Part shown: positions 40,731 to 54,832 of the stretch, piece after piece
How the letters are laid out: each line of letters opens with the position of its first letter
Position numbering within the stretch: the first letter of the stretch is position 1
Source of the DNA: Microglena sp. YARC
Taxonomy: Eukaryota; Chlorophyta; Chlorophyceae; Chlamydomonadales; Chlamydomonadaceae
NCBI GenBank assembly: GCA_022414725.1
Contig: CM039464.1
Location: forward strand, 12,388,968-12,452,967
Reading direction: 5' to 3'
DNA length: 64,000 nt
Made by a program: the position numbers and the translations under genes
The notes under the pieces: generated by a model
Told to the model about the DNA's origin: nothing
Database searches by the model: none
What the model saw: only the letters and a program-made list of their open reading frames with translations

Positions 40731-40985
40731 ATTACTTGGGGGGCAGCTTACCCCATACTTGACGGGGCAGCTCGGCGGGAACTGCTTGGCGATGGCCATG
40801 GTGACACTGGCGTGGCTCTGGGGTGTATGGAGAGCCTCGCCAAGTACGACATTTTAGTGTATCGGTTTTCGGTTGGCTTACCTCGACGGTCAAGACGCCT
40901 GGAATGGCCCTTACCATGTCCATCTTCTCCTCCGTCATTGCGTCGCACAATGTAATTTGAGATAGTGATAAGAGAAGAGAGTCAT
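40731..40985 (-). pseudogene. Small unknown protein, left copy (low-quality)
   Basis: Counterpart of 57,340-57,600. The G run near 40,738 has six bases here and seven in the right copy. Confidence 0.4.
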
Positions 40986-41032
40986 TTTCAGTTCATACAA
41001 TATGTTTTCAAAATAAAATGGGATTGTTTTAA

Positions 41033-41745
41033 TCAGTAGTGAGTGTACGCGGCGCCTCCTCCATGATGACGGTACCGCATCCCCATTCCCAACTTTACGA
41101 ATGTCTCTAGAATGAATATGGAGCATGACGCCTTGCTAGCACAAACATTGCGAGCTCCCATTCAACGCTTGTCTAGGCTTCGGGGACGTGTCCATTTTGT
41201 GGATGAAAGAATCCTTCGACTGGATTTTTACTGCTCCCGTTTAGGCAGGCGAGCGGCATGTTATGTGGGGTGCCGTGGCGGGCTCATTGTATGAATCTGA
41301 ATCGTTCGCATCGTCATTAGGATGAATCATCCGATTCGGAGTCAGGATCATTTGTCGTATCGGTATTATCTGTATTTAGGATGCTCTTCAATCTTTTCTT
41401 CTTCTTCAGCATGAGATTTTCGATACTCTGTGTCTCGTTGGTAAATGTCCATGATGTCGTCGAATGAGAAATTGAACCCTGTTTGGCGTGTACATGTCGC
41501 ACAAAGGACTAGGGTCTTCGTGCAAAAGACGCACGCGTACGACGGCGTCTTTGATTTCGCAATTGATTCCCCCCCCCGCATCCTTTTTCTTCTTCTTCGG
41601 GAAGCGCTCGTCGTCCTCTTTGTTTTTTAGTTTTTGGTTCCCGGAGCACTCGCTTGTCCGTGAAGACACGGTCGTGGTTGTTCCAAACCTCGTTCAATGG
41701 GGCTCCAGTCCAATATGTACGCGGACATATATGCTTGTTGACCAT
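41033..41745 (-). pseudogene. C-terminal-anchored membrane protein, left copy (low-quality)
   Basis: Counterpart of 57,632-58,307. The run of nine C at 41,569-41,577 has the same length in the right copy, so the frame break there is not random. Confidence 0.55.
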
Positions 41746-41851
41746 GGCTGGCTATTACATGTTAACATAACACTTTTTTTGGAACGCGACAAACAGATCT
41801 CCATGCGCACTTTTTGACAAAATATTGTGTTGAAGGAAAGAACACATCCGC

Positions 41852-44105
41852 ATGAGCTGCGCTTCTCTTATCGTTGCTAAGCGCAGGTCACATTGCTTTT
41901 CAAAGCGACGCAACGAACCGGGAAAAGGGTGCCGCTAGCTGTCTCTGATGACATCATACACGAAAAAGGGAAGAGACCCCGGACCCATTCCGCAAATCAT
42001 CATCATCATCATCAATGCACTATCTCGTTTGACGCGTTGACGCGAGGCGCCGCGACCGACCATCCGTTCACGACCGCGTACCACTGCACACGCGTGCAAG
42101 ATGTTTTACCGCACACGAAAAGAGCTCCTCCCTCAGCCAGAACACCATTTCAGGTCCTCAAGACTGGATAAGTGCACAGGAGACCGCATAGCCAGCGACG
42201 CACCGGGGCAACATTGGTCCCTTTCTTCAGAGGGAGCGAGCCTCCAGGATCGGCGTCCGTCTCCACAAACGAGGACACGAGATGGAGAACTTACTGGGCG
42301 AGAAAGCTCCCACAGACTTTCACATCACAAGCGGTGGAAACGAGAAATTCAGCAACTCTTCAGCCCTACAGAGGCGGGAGTGGGACGTCCTGCGTCGCCG
42401 TAGGCGTCGAGGGGATCCGAGTACCGCCGGCGTGTGCCAATTGCCACCGCAATCGCCTAACGGAACTCCCTTTCGAACAGGTTCGTGTCAAACGATCCCG
42501 GAGGAAGAGATGCGCAAAAATGGGGGGGTCTGCGCGCAGCAACCAGTGGTACGACATGCGTCCTCTCACGCGCCCAAAACAGAGCTTTGCCATGGACAGA
42601 TATCCCCCGGTCTCCACATCTACTGCCTACCCGACCGACCTAAGCACCAACCCATCAACCACATCAGACCGCCCCCCTCCTTCATCCGCGGCAGAAGACC
42701 ACCGACGACTATTATGCGCACCGGTGGCGCTGGCCGGGTCTCAGCCCGGTAGACAAGAATCCTCATTGCGACCGGCCACCACCGAAGCGTGGAAACGATG
42801 CGTTCCGCCCGACCTGTACAAGGGTGCAGCTGCCCCTGTGGCGTTGCACCGGATGAGGACCGAGGAGGGTCCCATTGGGACCTCATCTTTCGACCCCCCT
42901 GGTGAGATGTCGCGAGGCCCTGCCACGACGACGTCAAAGCGGCCTGACTACGGTCGACACAGCAGATATGTCGGCCCGAGCAACGCTGGAATGCGAGACC
43001 GGGTCTCGCAGCGCCCTTGGAACTTCACTACGGCCGTTCAAGGCGTTGGTCGCGCCTTATTGCAGATGTGCTGCGCACGAAACGCGTAAGGCAGAGTACC
43101 TCGATTCGGCGCCTGTGGTGAACCTTGAGGATCTCAGGGCGTTTCAAGCTCACCGGTGTACGACTCGCAGGATGTCGCCGCGATCGACTCTCAAGGATGT
43201 TCTCCTGCGATTCGGCGCCTGTTTGACCTTTGTAGATCTCAAGTCGTTCCAAGCTCACCGGTGTACGGACTCGCAGGATGTCACGCGAACCGACGCTCAA
43301 GGATTTTCCTCATTGGGCGCCTGTATTGAACCTTGTAGGTATCTCACGGCTCCAAGGCTCACGCGCCACACGCGCCGCGAGAGCGACCCGCTGTCAACCC
43401 CTGACGGCACCAACGTAATTTGTATGCGAAACGTTGGTGGGATGTTTACTCGGCTGATGACGCGGCGCCCGATGCGACTCGTAAGGACGTTGCTGGTGGT
43501 CAGGGGATCGTGGTGGTGGCTTGCCAACTAAACACCTGGACGCGAGCTTACAGTGTTTCAGTGTCTGACCCTCCTCGAGCGACTATGCGTGGATACGCCG
43601 CTGATTCCGGGAACACGGTTCGGTGTGTCTCGGCTTGCAGAGAGTTCTAGGTCGTACGTTGTGGCCCAAGCCGACAGTTTATAGGCACGGATGCGCAGCA
43701 CGACGACTGACGGGTCTGAGTACTATGGTACTTCTGAGTCTGCTGTGACCGGACCGGGGTTTCGCGTGCCGACGTCCGTTTGGTGGAAGGGCCCGCGCTG
43801 TCTCTGAGGCGCTTGTGATGACTGGGCGGCGAATTTCTGTTGACAGGGAGGGTGTGACGCTCCGGCTGGGGCGCGGTTCGGTTGCCGCGTAGCTGAAGAT
43901 GGGTGTTGTTGCACACGTAGCGGGGACCCTGCTTTCCATGCGGTGGGTGGCCGAGAGGTAACTTGAATTCTAGTGTGGCTCGGGGGCTGGTGACATGTTG
44001 TTGCCTTACAACAAACTGTCGAGCCTGATCCTGAGCCCGCGGTACACGGTGACCGTTTTGATGGTGACTAGAGGGCAGACGTGCACAACAAGACCACCAA
44101 CAATA
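41852..44105 (+). pseudogene. Large virion-type protein, left copy (low-quality)
   Basis: Counterpart of the intact gene at 58,433-60,649. Here more than ten indels break it into short frames (for example SFALGTSLRPFKAL and THADAQGFS regions). Confidence 0.7.
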
Positions 44106-44304
44106 AAAATATCATCTGTACTGAAAGTTTGTGATTTGTTTGCTGTTGTTTGTAGCAGTTAATGGGCGTTCCAGCCTCCCCGGTCAATTTTTACTGGTTG
44201 CGAAACATGGTCTGGAGCGGGAATTGTGATTCCTCCGGTGCCATATGACGATAAACGCAAAAGAAGAGCCACTGAAAAACCTGGCTCAAACTTGTTATAA
44301 AAAA

Positions 44305-44504
44305 ATGGCTTGGAACCGCGACGTGAACGCTTCCAGAAATCCTATGCTTACACCTCCACCAAGTCTTTGGGAGAGAGAGACCTCTCGCGTTTTGCCGAGA
44401 CGCGCCGAAGCGTCCTCGAAAAAAATCCACCAACACACTGATATGGGACACAGACGGTTGAACGGTTTACCACAGAGGCGACCTCCTGAATATATTCTCT
44501 CTCT
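44305..44504 (+). mobile_element. Solo Fanzor 3' end G, left copy, cut by the gap
   Basis: Matches 60,848-61,040 with indels (GGCTTGGAACCGCGACGTGA). The last bases before the N run (CTCCTGAATATATTCTCTCT) depart from the other copies, typical of a poor contig end. Confidence 0.7.
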
Positions 44505-45504
44505 NNNNNNNNNNNNNNNNNNNNNNNNNNNNNNNNNNNNNNNNNNNNNNNNNNNNNNNNNNNNNNNNNNNNNNNNNNNNNNNNNNNNNNNNNNNNNNNN
44601 NNNNNNNNNNNNNNNNNNNNNNNNNNNNNNNNNNNNNNNNNNNNNNNNNNNNNNNNNNNNNNNNNNNNNNNNNNNNNNNNNNNNNNNNNNNNNNNNNNNN
44701 NNNNNNNNNNNNNNNNNNNNNNNNNNNNNNNNNNNNNNNNNNNNNNNNNNNNNNNNNNNNNNNNNNNNNNNNNNNNNNNNNNNNNNNNNNNNNNNNNNNN
44801 NNNNNNNNNNNNNNNNNNNNNNNNNNNNNNNNNNNNNNNNNNNNNNNNNNNNNNNNNNNNNNNNNNNNNNNNNNNNNNNNNNNNNNNNNNNNNNNNNNNN
44901 NNNNNNNNNNNNNNNNNNNNNNNNNNNNNNNNNNNNNNNNNNNNNNNNNNNNNNNNNNNNNNNNNNNNNNNNNNNNNNNNNNNNNNNNNNNNNNNNNNNN
45001 NNNNNNNNNNNNNNNNNNNNNNNNNNNNNNNNNNNNNNNNNNNNNNNNNNNNNNNNNNNNNNNNNNNNNNNNNNNNNNNNNNNNNNNNNNNNNNNNNNNN
45101 NNNNNNNNNNNNNNNNNNNNNNNNNNNNNNNNNNNNNNNNNNNNNNNNNNNNNNNNNNNNNNNNNNNNNNNNNNNNNNNNNNNNNNNNNNNNNNNNNNNN
45201 NNNNNNNNNNNNNNNNNNNNNNNNNNNNNNNNNNNNNNNNNNNNNNNNNNNNNNNNNNNNNNNNNNNNNNNNNNNNNNNNNNNNNNNNNNNNNNNNNNNN
45301 NNNNNNNNNNNNNNNNNNNNNNNNNNNNNNNNNNNNNNNNNNNNNNNNNNNNNNNNNNNNNNNNNNNNNNNNNNNNNNNNNNNNNNNNNNNNNNNNNNNN
45401 NNNNNNNNNNNNNNNNNNNNNNNNNNNNNNNNNNNNNNNNNNNNNNNNNNNNNNNNNNNNNNNNNNNNNNNNNNNNNNNNNNNNNNNNNNNNNNNNNNNN
45501 NNNN
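44505..45504. other. Assembly gap of exactly 1000 N
   Basis: A placeholder of round size, so not a measured distance. The sequences left and right of it are the two ends of one duplicated segment. Confidence 0.99.
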
Positions 45505-45520
45505 AAAAAGAGAGAAGTAG

Positions 45521-47845
45521 TGACAACTTGACAAATCGGGAACAGGACTGCGAAATGCCTCGTCAGGTGCGTCCTCGCACGGTAAAGGATCGCCATCGTG
45601 TAAACGAGGAGTGCATGATCGCCCCGCAACGTCATAAGCTGTCGTGAGTTTTGCTTCACACATTCCATACCCAGCGATCGTCTTGTCGTGAAAACGATGC
45701 CGCTTGGCAGCCGCGCAGTTGCCGAAAAGGCAGGAGCGTACATCGTTGCGGTAAGCGATTCTGTACGCGATCGCATAGCCGTCGGCTTGATGGAGGTCAC
45801 TTTTCGCGTACTTGGCGCTTTCGAGTTCTCGGGGAGAATTGCAGATGTAACGGGAGCATGAGCAAGAGATCTGCGATGCGGTTCCAAAGAATGCGAACGG
45901 ACGCCCTCGGTCCCGAGTATCGTCTGGCATCGGTAGTACCCGCCTCGAGTCTTTCTCACTTCGGAGTGCTGACAAAGCTCCAAACGAAGCGCAAGTCGTC
46001 GCGTTGCTCATTTCCAGCGAACCGACATGTCCGTGGTGTCCAACCAACAGATCAACGCGTTTGGCCTATGGCGTTTCATGATCCGCATAGCTGCTGGAAG
46101 CCGCTGAAGTACTCAGTAAACTTACAAGAAGTCGATGGTACCTGTTTCGGAGGCTGTCCACTGACAGCCGTCACGCCGGATGGTTGGTCGGGTAATTGCC
46201 GGGCAAGTGTGCGAAGCTGGGCGTTTGTCATCGTCGAAGTCCCTCAAGCTGGAAGGCAGCATGTGAAGACCCAGGCCGTCGATGTGGTACGATACAAGCC
46301 TGTAGTCACATGACGCCTGGAGGACACTGCCTGCGCTGCTGCGCACATTCGAATGTAGGTCGGTAGTCGCTCACCGAGAACGATGAACGTCTTAAAGAGA
46401 AGTGGTCAGACGTAAACCCCCGCGAGAGCGATGCCGCGCCCAACCGGGGTCCAGTCTTACAGTCCTGTCTCTGACGGATTGATTTTCTTTTTCTCGTGTG
46501 AGCAGAAGCATCCACGAGCGCAGATGTGCGACCATGGACTGCCGCGTGTGACGAAATACTCAAACACGCGAATATAGTGATGCCGATCGCCGCTGTTGGT
46601 CTACGACGTACTCTCCGTCGAGTAGACACCTGTCCCTGTATCTCCGTGAGGCGCTTGTAATTTTGGTACGAACGCCTGCACACTGACCGAAAGCGCTGCG
46701 TCTAGCGGAAATACGTCCTTCGCCTCATCCAACAACCAGAACGCCATGGCTCGCCGTCTGCCTTCTCCGTGACATGGGACTTGTTTACAGTGATGAACAC
46801 TGCTCTGAGGGATAGCTGACGCACCAGAATAGCCGAGGTTCACAGTCCAGGTGGCGGTCACCGTAGGCGCTCGCTAGTAGGCCGGCCTAAATTGACTCTC
46901 CATCGACGGCGATCTTCTGCAGCTCAGAGAAAGCCGAGCAACCATCAGACATCGTCGATCACGTGCTTTTCACAGAGACGACCGGAAAGAGACTATTCAT
47001 CTAATCGCCGGGCGATGGTGGAATCATTTCTCATTGAGGCGGCAGAACTGAAATGTACACACGGCAGGCGACAGCAGGACAAGATTCACCACCCACCCAG
47101 AACACGTACGTCTCTGCACGCCGCAATAGTGTGAGGAGAACCACCCAGTGAGTCCGTGTGCTGCGATGAACATTCTTGGCTAGAGTATCTTGGGAACCTG
47201 CCAGCAAGCGACTGCCGTGAATGTCGAGCCAGACGTGGAAGTCATCTTCGAAACTGAAACCGCCGTTTCAAACGGAATTAGTCACCGTCGGAAGACCTGA
47301 CAGGCCGCGATCTCGGTTCTTTTCAGTTTCTCGCGCAGATTGTAACGCGTCATTTTGAGTACTCGAATGGTCACATATCCGAAGCTCGCTTTCGTCGACG
47401 CGTGACGGGCGGTGGCGTTGTGCGCCGCCCAGGAGAAGATTTTGGCGAACGTCTCCATGGCACAACAGAGAAATGCGCTCCTTCCGTCGTCCTGAATAGG
47501 GACAATGTCAGACGCGTTCCGAATCTTTGTTGCGCACTCATCTCGAGGGAAGGCCTCCCAGACCTCACGCGACACTCGACGCGTATCGGACGAGCAGCAT
47601 GGCGGATACCGGGTACGCATGACTCGATCGCCGCCTCCCGCACATTGGAGATCGCCTGTCGAGCGGTACGGATCCGATATAGAGAGTGGTTCTATCTGAT
47701 GTCTAAGGTGGGCGGTGTGTAAGCGGGACTGCACGTAGTAGTGCCCTGTCAGTTCCATTTGCAGTGCCCGCCACCAGAGGTGGGCGACGGGCGCTTACCG
47801 ACGAGGGCAGAAGCAAAGCTCCCAAAGAGACCTTCGCGATCTTCA
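45521..47845 (-). pseudogene. Capping enzyme, second copy (low-quality, partial)
   Basis: Matches 29,180-31,333 from the middle of the guanylyltransferase/methyltransferase part to the start of the triphosphatase, with an indel or mismatch every 10-20 bases and no long frame. It gives no independent gene; it is the error-rich start of the right contig. Confidence 0.75.
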
Positions 47846-47949
47846 TGACTTTGGAAGGTTATCGTTGACGTCATTTTACACATACCTGCCAGTTTATACT
47901 GCTGTTACGGAAATTAAATTCCGTAAAGTAGTTAACATGCGATCACCAG

Positions 47950-50900
47950 CAACAACATTGAGCAAGCAGCCACAGACAAATCTGCACCTTCGAATGGGGG
48001 GTAAGACAACCCTGTCCTGATAACATCACCGGAGCACCCACACGGGATCGTTATGGACCGCATACATGGATCGGAGCTATATCTCGCGGCAAAGGAATAG
48101 GAACGCCACTGTCACTGATAAGTCGAGCCGCAGAGAGCGAGGCACGAGAACGACGTCTTATTTCACAGCAACCGAGGTCGCAGACGGCAAGCCACAGCGC
48201 TGTGCTGGCGAAGTCAGGGAGAAAGCGATCCTGTCCATCCGATTATGGCGCCACTTTACGCGGACGCCAAAGCAAACGACGGCCTCTTGTTGCATTCTCA
48301 CAGACGGACGTCTCTCTTCCGAACCATCATCCGCCGAGCACATTGCCTTAAAGTCAAACCTGATCGTGAGAGATAGTCTTGTTGGTGCAGAGAACGGGGC
48401 GATAAAGCGCTACAAACTTTGACAAACCTTGTTGACGACTTCATAAACACTCCCTCATACCCCACGACAGCCAACGCTCTAGCTACCGCGTATGTCATCG
48501 CTCAGCCCCAATCTCATCGTATCGAGGGTCGCATCCCCCGCATCCACAGGCTTGGTGCCAACAATTAATCGTATTATGGGTCCAAAAGTAGGATCCCCCA
48601 CCGCGTGCTCCAAAGACCATGCAAATGGTGTCCATCGCTCCTTTAGTGCGCGGACGTCGTCGCCAGGATCTCGCTGCCATGCCGGTACACGTACTGCAAC
48701 CTTCCTGTGGACTTCAGATGCGCGTACATGGACCGAACCCCCGTCTGCGTACGCCCTCAACATGTGCGTACGTGGCAGCTCAGCAACTACGTGCAAACGA
48801 GAGCTCCCGACTCTGAAGACACGACACCTATCCGTCATGGAAGTATGGTGGAAACACGAGCACTCCAACAACAGCATCCAACTGCCCTCCCTCGACGGCA
48901 TGTGCGCAGACGGACATTGTGGCTCCAGAGCGCAGATGGAACAGACCGCCTTGTTATTCAACACGCGGCGGGAACTTGTGAGTTCCCCCACTTCTCTCAA
49001 CGCTACACATGGCCTCGGGCGCAGGAAGTGGGGCTTCGTTCCTTGATATCGAGCCAGCGTGGTGGATGACGCTTCACGAGGGCACGCTGTTTTCGCACCC
49101 AGCGTTGACGTCGCAGGGCTCTGCTAAGCGTCGGAGGTGTAAGCTCTGGGTGTCAGACTCCGGACGTAGACTTCAGACAAGTCGATGTCTACGCATCCCG
49201 ACGGGGCAACGTGAGCAGGGCACTGTGTCGCTTAACCATTACGCAACCTCCCCACGCCTCTTCGCGTGCAAAGGGGTTGTACAAATAGCGCGTCGATTAA
49301 AACCAACTTCTCGACGCTACCCTCGAACGTTGCAGTATCGGCATCCCTCTTTGCCGCAGTCAATTCGAATATTGACAGTCGCGTGACCAACGCGACCGTA
49401 CTGGTAACAGAGGCGTTGTACGCAGCCACGGAGTCGTACCAACGATCGATCAACGACACACAGAGGATCGTGCGAGACTACTACACAACGAACCCGTTGA
49501 GTGCATCAAGATGACGAGTCACGCCTCAAAACCAGGGACGTCATGAGTCTGATGCTGATCAAACGACAACAGACGAGAGCGTCAAACTCGATATATACCT
49601 GATCGCGGCTGAATCCGAAGCATCGCTTGTGGCTACCAAAGGGTTAATGATACGCGGGTCAACTGCCGCGGAAATAGACATCGGATCGGTAACGTTCCGT
49701 GCGCACCGTCCGGATGCGGCGGCAGAATCATACCCGAGGGTCCCGATTTCGCCCTCACACCCCGGATCGAAGCGACGTCCTCGTCAACATATGCACCTGA
49801 CAGTTTCTGCACACCCTACCAAGCGTTTTTCGATAACCCCTTTGCGACAAGCTGTATATCAAAGCTGGGCGCCCTACAACATCGGACTCTGGTCGCCGAC
49901 TAGCGAGTCCGCGCTCACGAACACTCTGTCTCTGTGGAGATGCCCGCAATCTCATGCATGGGCGAGTGGGTGCAGCTGAATTTCCCTAGCTTGCTTTACG
50001 TGCACTCTGTTCATTTCGCGTTTAATGCTCTTCCATGAACTACATGCCGACGACTCCGATTCCGGCTCCGAAGGATGCCGGTTGGCGCAATCTCTATTTC
50101 CGTGCGTCGGCAGTCGCCCTTTTTAGGAAGAGGGAAGGTATTTGGTACAACGCTCCCTAGAGTGCATTATCTTGCCTCTCGTTCCGCTGTGAAGGTTGTG
50201 GCGTAATCTTATATGCATCTCGTGCCACGCTTCCGGGTCTTTTCGACATCCGTGCAGGGTGGACCTCGTGCGTTCCTAGCATCAGAGTCGCCGTGCTTGC
50301 ATCGACCTTCTATTTTTCACTAGGAGATGAGGGGCCCCGACACTGAGTGTGTCTCACGCGGGCTCGGTGGGGGTGAGGTTGGTTGGGACGCCATCGGCGG
50401 CCTTGCATGTTGCGAAACGCGTTAGAGCCGCACAGTCGTCCTTTTTGATAATGATCCTGACCTGCCTAACGACACGAATTTCGCGCGGTTCGGGATCTCA
50501 CCTGCGGCACTCACGATGCGTGTAGAGGGTCCCGAGGCCTCCTTCAGTTTTGAGGCGGCAGATGCCTCTCCAATTCCGATGAGAGTGGCGAGCATCTCCG
50601 GCTCGGACGGAACGCTCGCACAGGAGGATCTCTACGTTTCGCTGGACAAAAGAATTCAACAATTCACGTCCTCCTCACTACGCAACACCCTTTATCATCG
50701 ATACCGGGGACTTCATGGCTGGCCCTCTGGTAATGCCAGACGCCCACCGGGACACGGTCCTGATCCGTGACTCCAACACTTACGTAACCATAGAGAGTCG
50801 TCTATCGTTCGTAAATAACTACGGAAGTAACGTGACTTGGACTCTGCAAGCAACCTTAGACTTGGACTCTGCAAGCAACCTGGACTTGGACTCTGCAAGC

Positions 50901-53900
50901 AACCCTGGACTCCCGGTGAACAGAGAGGAACTCGAACGCGCTTCTGGTACTCAACTGGAACACCGTGAGTTCGCCTTGCGGGCACGGGATGCTGCACAAC
51001 CCGAGGTTCCCTGGCATCCATCGCCGTTAGGGATCAACTGTACCTACAAGACGGTCGTCTCCTCGGCGCCGCCATCTCCGACCTGACGTGGAACGATGCA
51101 TCGCTTCCGATGGTTGACCGCGCAATCACGGCCTGCCATGGCGGACGTGCATGCGGGGCATAGGTGCCATCACATAGGTTCATCCTCGACGCGATTGGTG
51201 AAGGATGAAGCGAGCAAGCCTTTTCAATCTACACTTACCAGGAAATCACGCTCTGCGGATAGGCGCGGCGTCGACGCCGTCCTCGGGTATTCCCTTTCTT
51301 CCTCGTCATCGCGGCACGTCGTCGTCGACATCCTCGTCGCGGCCAGCGGTGCGATCCGGGTCGCTGTATTGCCTGAGACATCTGGACGTGGAGGAGGACC
51401 CGAGAACGGAGGCCGCCGTCACCCTCTGGCGAGTGCAGTTGGCGGACAAGTCCCCCTACGTAGAAACATGGAGCCGTACTGGAGGTTGGTCGCTGATGAC
51501 GGAGGGGACTCCATCATCGAGGGTAGCGAGGGCGGAGGGATCTGGGAGACGGACCCCGATCACCTTGTGCTGATGTTCAAAACAAGAGGAGAGTACTACG
51601 GAGAAGGCCAAGTCCGATGAAGAAAAACTGGCGCCGCACACCCGTTTACTCTGATCCCTCCGGCGAACACTTCTCTTCATACAAGCGTCGTTCTCTCCGA
51701 TATGTTTCGATGAGTTTCAGTTGGGGCGCGCTCTCGGTACCGCCTCCGCTGCATACATGGACCTCAGGTTGCCTTTCGTCGATTTGTTTCGCGTTGAGCA
51801 TCCAGGCAAGTGAATCCGTTTGGGTCAGAGACTGCGTCAATGCGTCCAGCTTTGGTGGCCGACGACCGTCTCCCTTTCCGCGACGGGGGCGTCGTATGGA
51901 TTTTTGCCTGCTGGGGCAAGTGATATCGTATGGTCGAGGAAAGTGGGTGCTGCTTTATCCGTCGATTGCCTATTCGACGAAGAAGATGAGTCGCTTATTG
52001 TGGCCCTGCATTTCGGTACGTTTTTCCACACATTTGGAGATGGTGACGTTTGACCAGTCTTTGTCCTCATCGTCGTAGCACTTCCCGCGTCTGGGGAAAA
52101 CGTGGTGGTAGCATCCCAGTCCTCCCCGAGGACACCTGCAACGCGCTCATGTTCAGAGGCATGTGCAACGCCGTGCTCGGGAACGTACTCGGAGTGCGCC
52201 TTGCAAGTTCGCTACTCCTGTCGATTCGTGGTGATTCATCCCTTTCCTGGGCTAGTGTGGCTTGCGATCCATCAATTGAGGTACCTGAGAACGCTGTTGC
52301 AGTGATCGGTTTGCATATATAACAGTAGTACTTGTACTTCAGCTTGGATGAATGTCGTGTCCCTGCACAACTGTTCGTTGGACAGAGCGATCATGGCGGC
52401 GGGCAATCGCCGATTCTGGTTGTTCATGTTGATGTATCTATTAAGGATATCGTAGATCCACCGTGCCTGTACGGATAGGATCAGTAGCAGCAGCTACAGC
52501 GGCAATCGTTCATTTTCTATCGAACACTTATGTTCTGGTACGGTGGTGGGGTGTTCTGCGTTGCAGGCTTCCCGCGTCATTCGTCTTCTCTCAAGCTCCC
52601 TGGCGCGGCGATGGAGGCCGCTCGTGGCGTGTTACCTGTCAGGGAACCGGCAGGTTTTTTACCCGTCTGTGGGGGTCTGTGGGGTCTGTGGGGGTCTGTG
52701 GGCTGTGTGCAGCGCTGACGCGGACGTTGGAATCGTGGCCTCGGGAGATGTCCACCTTCGGAGCACCTTGGGAAGGTGCGAATTTCCTCTGATATCGTGG
52801 CCGAGCGGGACTGTCGCGTGCTGGGAAGTTCGTGTTTCCTGGTCCCACCTCGTTCGAGGCGCCCTCCGCTTTCAACGAGGAACTTGTCGTGGATGGAGAC
52901 TTGTTTGTGAACCGGTCGATGTCGGTACGTGGTTCGGTATTTTTAGATGGCCCCCGTCTCCATGGCACCTTTGGGTCCACCCGTCCAGCTTTCGGACAAC
53001 GCGCTGACCGAGTCGGTCAGATTGTTTTCAGGATGACGGACGCGGCTCTCGCTGGTCGGAGGGACTTATGCGGACGAGGAGGACCCGCGTCTATTGTTTG
53101 AAGCTTATCGCATCCGGACACAGCCCAGCGGTACTACGGGCGTGCGCAGATGGCGAGGTCGGTGGGGGGCAGAGTCTGGTGGACGCGGCGTGGGTGTACG
53201 CAGACGTATGGGAACGCGCGACCGCACCGTTGGGACGTTCCTGCGTTTGTCCGAGTCTATAAAGTTGCAACTGCCCAGAAGTTAAGGCTAGCGTGGACGC
53301 TTCTGGGGGGGTGCTTGTGCTTGCCAACGACGGTGATTCGCGTTTCCCACTGACCGTCAGTGGAGATGCACCGTTGGACCTCGTGCAGGCGGCGTTGGAT
53401 CCTCGATATCGAGGCCGCCTGTAGCTCCTTTGCCGATTACACGGGAATGCGTTTGGAGAGCGGGGGTGGGGACTTGGTGATTCTAGGTGGCGAGGGGGGT
53501 GGCGTGATGCAGGTGTCCGACGTTGGCGTCGCTTTGGATCTGAACCCTGCTGGCGGGCTTGTGCGTGTGAACGGTGTGCCGATTCAGTCCACGTCGGACG
53601 GGCGCCAGAAGACGAATCGCTCGGATCTTTTGGGTACCTCGTCTGCGGACATTTTGAGTAGGCTGCGTCCGTGCACGTACACCCACCGTGGAGTGGTGGA
53701 GGCAGGGTTCATAGCACAGGAGGTGTTCAGCGGGGTCCCGGAGATGCGGCACCTCGTCTCACTCCCCAGAGACTTTGAGATCGATGACGACAACACGCTT
53801 GGCAATGCGCCGGTCGGGTCAGTGGGTTTGAACTATGTGGCATTATCGCGTACCTAGTGAGCGCGATGCAGGAACAAGCAAAAAATATCGAGGACCTCGA

Positions 53901-53913
53901 GGCGAGGACTTAA
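47950..53913 (+). pseudogene. S74 fibre protein, second copy (low-quality at first)
   Basis: Matches 31,440-37,276. The first 5 kb is full of small indels, with a few identical stretches (49,325-49,490). From about 53,300 it is clean and shows the S74 end in one frame (GVALDLNPAGGLVRVNGVPI, TSDGRQKTNRSDL, AGFIAQEVFSG), better than the left copy. The best gene model combines the left copy's N-terminal part with this C-terminal part. Confidence 0.75.
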
Positions 53914-54072
53914 GCAATCGCCTCTTCCCCGGTACCGTGGCCAAAAGAACACGGGGTCTTTGTTGATGTGCTACAAAAAAACATGATGTGTTCCACTGCA
54001 ATGTGGGTTGCTACACCATAAGGTGTACCGTACACTCCAGAAAGCGGTTTCATTTTAGTATTCCGTCGAGTG
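53914..54072 (+). mobile_element. E1-family solo end, second copy
   Basis: Same as 37,277-37,437, with two one-base deletions, ending CCGTCGAGTG before TA. Confidence 0.65.
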
Positions 54073-54078
54073 TAAAGG

Positions 54079-54832
54079 GTTGCAACAGTTGACTCGTTGC
54101 TTTCCGAAAATAAGTAAAACATAATAGTGTATAAGGAAGTTGCATGTACTAAATATCAGAACCATGTATGGCAACCAAAGCTTCTGTAAAATTGCAAGGC
54201 ATCCGATGCCCTTGGTGTCTCCAGACCGTCCTCTGTCGATGGGCGAATAATAGCACGATCAGAACGATCCGGACTCCAGGCAACCAACGTCTCTTTGACC
54301 CAAGCAGCATCCAAGGCTACCTCATCGAGCAGGAAAAAAAAACCAGCAGTCGTCAAGTCATTCTCTACGCACGTGTGTCCTCACACACACAACAAGGCGC
54401 TTGAAGTTGAGCCCTGATCCGACGTCCTTGACTTCAATGACTTGCTCGCATCCGGAATGTTTGTCAGAAAATATGGTTTTGCAAGAACAATTGCTGTCTG
54501 AGCAGGTCGGGTTGTTTTTTGTGAGGACACACGTGCGTAGAGAATGACTTGACGACTGCTGGGTTTTTTTCCTGCTCGATGAGGTAGCCTTGGATGCTGC
54601 TTGGGTCAAAGAGACGTTGTTGCCTGGAGTCCGGATCGTTCTGATCGTGCCATTATCCGCCCATCGACGAGGACGGTCCTGGAGACACCAAGGGCATCGG
54701 ATGCCTTGCCAATTTTTACAGAAGCTTTGGTTGCCATACATGGCATTCTGATATTTAGTACATGCAACTTCCTTATACACTATTATGTTTACTTATTTTC
54801 GGAAAGCAAACGAGTCAACTGTTGCTTCCTTT
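54079..54832. repeat. IS607 recombinase foldback, second copy
   Basis: Same pair of inverted arms as 37,448-38,204, with tnpA fragments at 54,165-54,404 (+) and 54,370-54,741 (-). A few indels differ from the left copy. Confidence 0.7.
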